Source: an uncultured Bacillota bacterium
Lineage (GTDB): Bacteria > Bacillota > Clostridia > Peptostreptococcales > Anaerovoracaceae
Direction: 5' to 3'
Length of the DNA stretch: 6,918 nt
Assembly (NCBI GenBank): GCA_946629205.1
Contig: CAMOXP010000071.1
Location: 1 to 6,918, forward strand
Part shown: positions 6,290 to 6,918 of the stretch, piece by piece
Layout of the letters: every line of letters begins with the position of its first letter
Position numbering within the stretch: the first letter of the stretch is position 1
Made by a program: the position numbers and the translations under genes
Notes under the pieces: generated by a model
Seen by the model: only the letters and a program-made list of their open reading frames with translations
Told to the model about the DNA's origin: nothing
Databases searched by the model: none

Positions 6290-6918
6290 AAAAAAATCGC
6301 AACGATCATATTCGCGTGCATCATAGGGCTGTCCATGACGCTTGCGCCGAACTTTATGACCGGCAGCGCTTACGCTGACGATCAGGACGAGGTGCAGCAG
6401 GACGCGCAGGCAGTGGAGGAATCAGCCGGTGAAGAATCATCTGATGGCGACATTACCGCCGCGGAAGGCTCTGCACTGGAAGGACTCGCAGGGAAAAACA
6501 TCAGCGACGTGGAGAACGATCCGGACATCAGCTGGGCTCTGGATGACCCGACGTTCTACAGGTATTACGAGGTCGATGAGGATGGACTCATCTCCGAGAA
6601 AAAGGTCGATCTGGATGAGGTGGAAGAATTCCTGATGAACGCGGACGCCAACGCAGACGGGATCGACGATACAGACAATGTCGAGACAGACGGCGATATT
6701 ACAGCCATGGGCGGCGGCGTTACAGGGCTCGGCAAGGCGCAGACTCCGGCTAAGTACAGCGGATACACGAGATATCACTGCATCGACATTTCCTGGTGGC
6801 AGGGTTCGGTCAGCGACGCAAACTGGCAGAAGATCAAGGCTGCAGGCGTGACCCACGCCATTATCAGATGCGGCTACAGCACGCTGAAAGGCGGCACCCA
6901 TAACACGGACTCCACCTT
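6287..6918 (+). CDS. Second secreted GH25 muramidase (3' end outside window)
   Basis: The frame is open from ATG 6287 to the right edge (210 codons) with no stop. Residues 1-30 form a signal peptide: MKK, the hydrophobic run IATIIFACIIGLSMTLA, and an AYA site before DD. Next comes an acidic, low-basic segment (31-150) containing EVDEDGLISEKK (95-106), a short predicted helix DLDEVEEFLMNA, and DANADGIDDTDN (120-131), which resembles EF-hand or thrombospondin-type-3 calcium loops. The GH25 domain begins near residue 164 with YHCIDISWWQG (D167) and AAGVTHAIIRCGYS. This closely parallels GIDVSYWQG...AAGVDFAIIRCGYG of the upstream gene, so the two are paralogues. The stalks differ: this one lacks the Gln/Pro/Ala repeats. 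The DxE catalytic pair and any binding tail lie beyond the window, so catalytic competence cannot be judged. Confidence 0.88.
   Translation, partial: MKKIATIIFACIIGLSMTLAPNFMTGSAYADDQDEVQQDAQAVEESAGEESSDGDITAAEGSALEGLAGKNISDVENDPDISWALDDPTFYRYYEVDEDGLISEKKVDLDEVEEFLMNADANADGIDDTDNVETDGDITAMGGGVTGLGKAQTPAKYSGYTRYHCIDISWWQGSVSDANWQKIKAAGVTHAIIRCGYSTLKGGTHNTDST

Noticed and set aside
6290..6296. Run of seven A at the start of the second muramidase gene as a phase-variable tract
   Set aside because: It is short and fully explained by the common Lys-Lys codons after the start in signal peptides.
6308..6319. Lipobox-like IFAC in the second muramidase signal peptide (lipoprotein)
   Set aside because: The cysteine is only residue 11, the residue at -2 is Phe, and a better AYA signal peptidase I site lies at residue 30.
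6644..6679. Dockerin module in the second muramidase
   Set aside because: There is only one reasonable loop, with Asp at the position where dockerins have a hydrophobic residue, and no paired duplicate with the usual helix. It is kept only as a calcium-loop-like hypothesis.

Overview
The window is a tightly packed stretch of a bacterial chromosome. All six genes lie on the + strand, and no gene-free gap exceeds about 31 bases. It most likely comes from a Gram-positive anaerobe of the class Clostridia with a moderately high GC content. The reasons are the valS-folC gene order typical of Firmicutes, strong AGGAGG-type ribosome binding sites, and secreted GH25 muramidases with SH3-like wall-binding tails. 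I cannot name a genus from the sequence alone.

Region 1 (1-2974) is housekeeping. It holds the 3' part of valS (valyl-tRNA synthetase, running in from the left edge) and then, 4 bases later, folC (folylpolyglutamate/dihydrofolate synthase). Region 2 (2971-4343) holds a YegS/DgkB-type lipid kinase and a small GNAT acetyltransferase. These are joined by an ATGA overlap (folC/kinase) and a TGATG overlap (kinase/GNAT), which suggests translational coupling. Region 3 (4324-6918) holds two consecutive genes for secreted GH25 muramidases. The first starts with TTG inside the end of the GNAT gene behind a near-perfect Shine-Dalgarno sequence. The second begins 31 bases after the first and runs off the right edge, with its GH25 domain only just started.

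I see no terminator or convincing promoter between any two genes, so the whole run could be one transcript linking tRNA charging, folate metabolism, lipid phosphorylation and cell-wall hydrolysis. That linkage is inferred from spacing only. The most distinctive features are: a CC-x2-CC-x3-CC cysteine cluster inside the ValRS; the charge polarity of the first muramidase, which has a 128-residue stalk with no basic residue and a 124-residue tail with no acidic residue; a calcium-loop-like acidic segment in the second muramidase; and a Cys/His cluster at the C-terminus of the GNAT protein. I found no mobile element, CRISPR array, RNA gene or clearly new multi-gene system.
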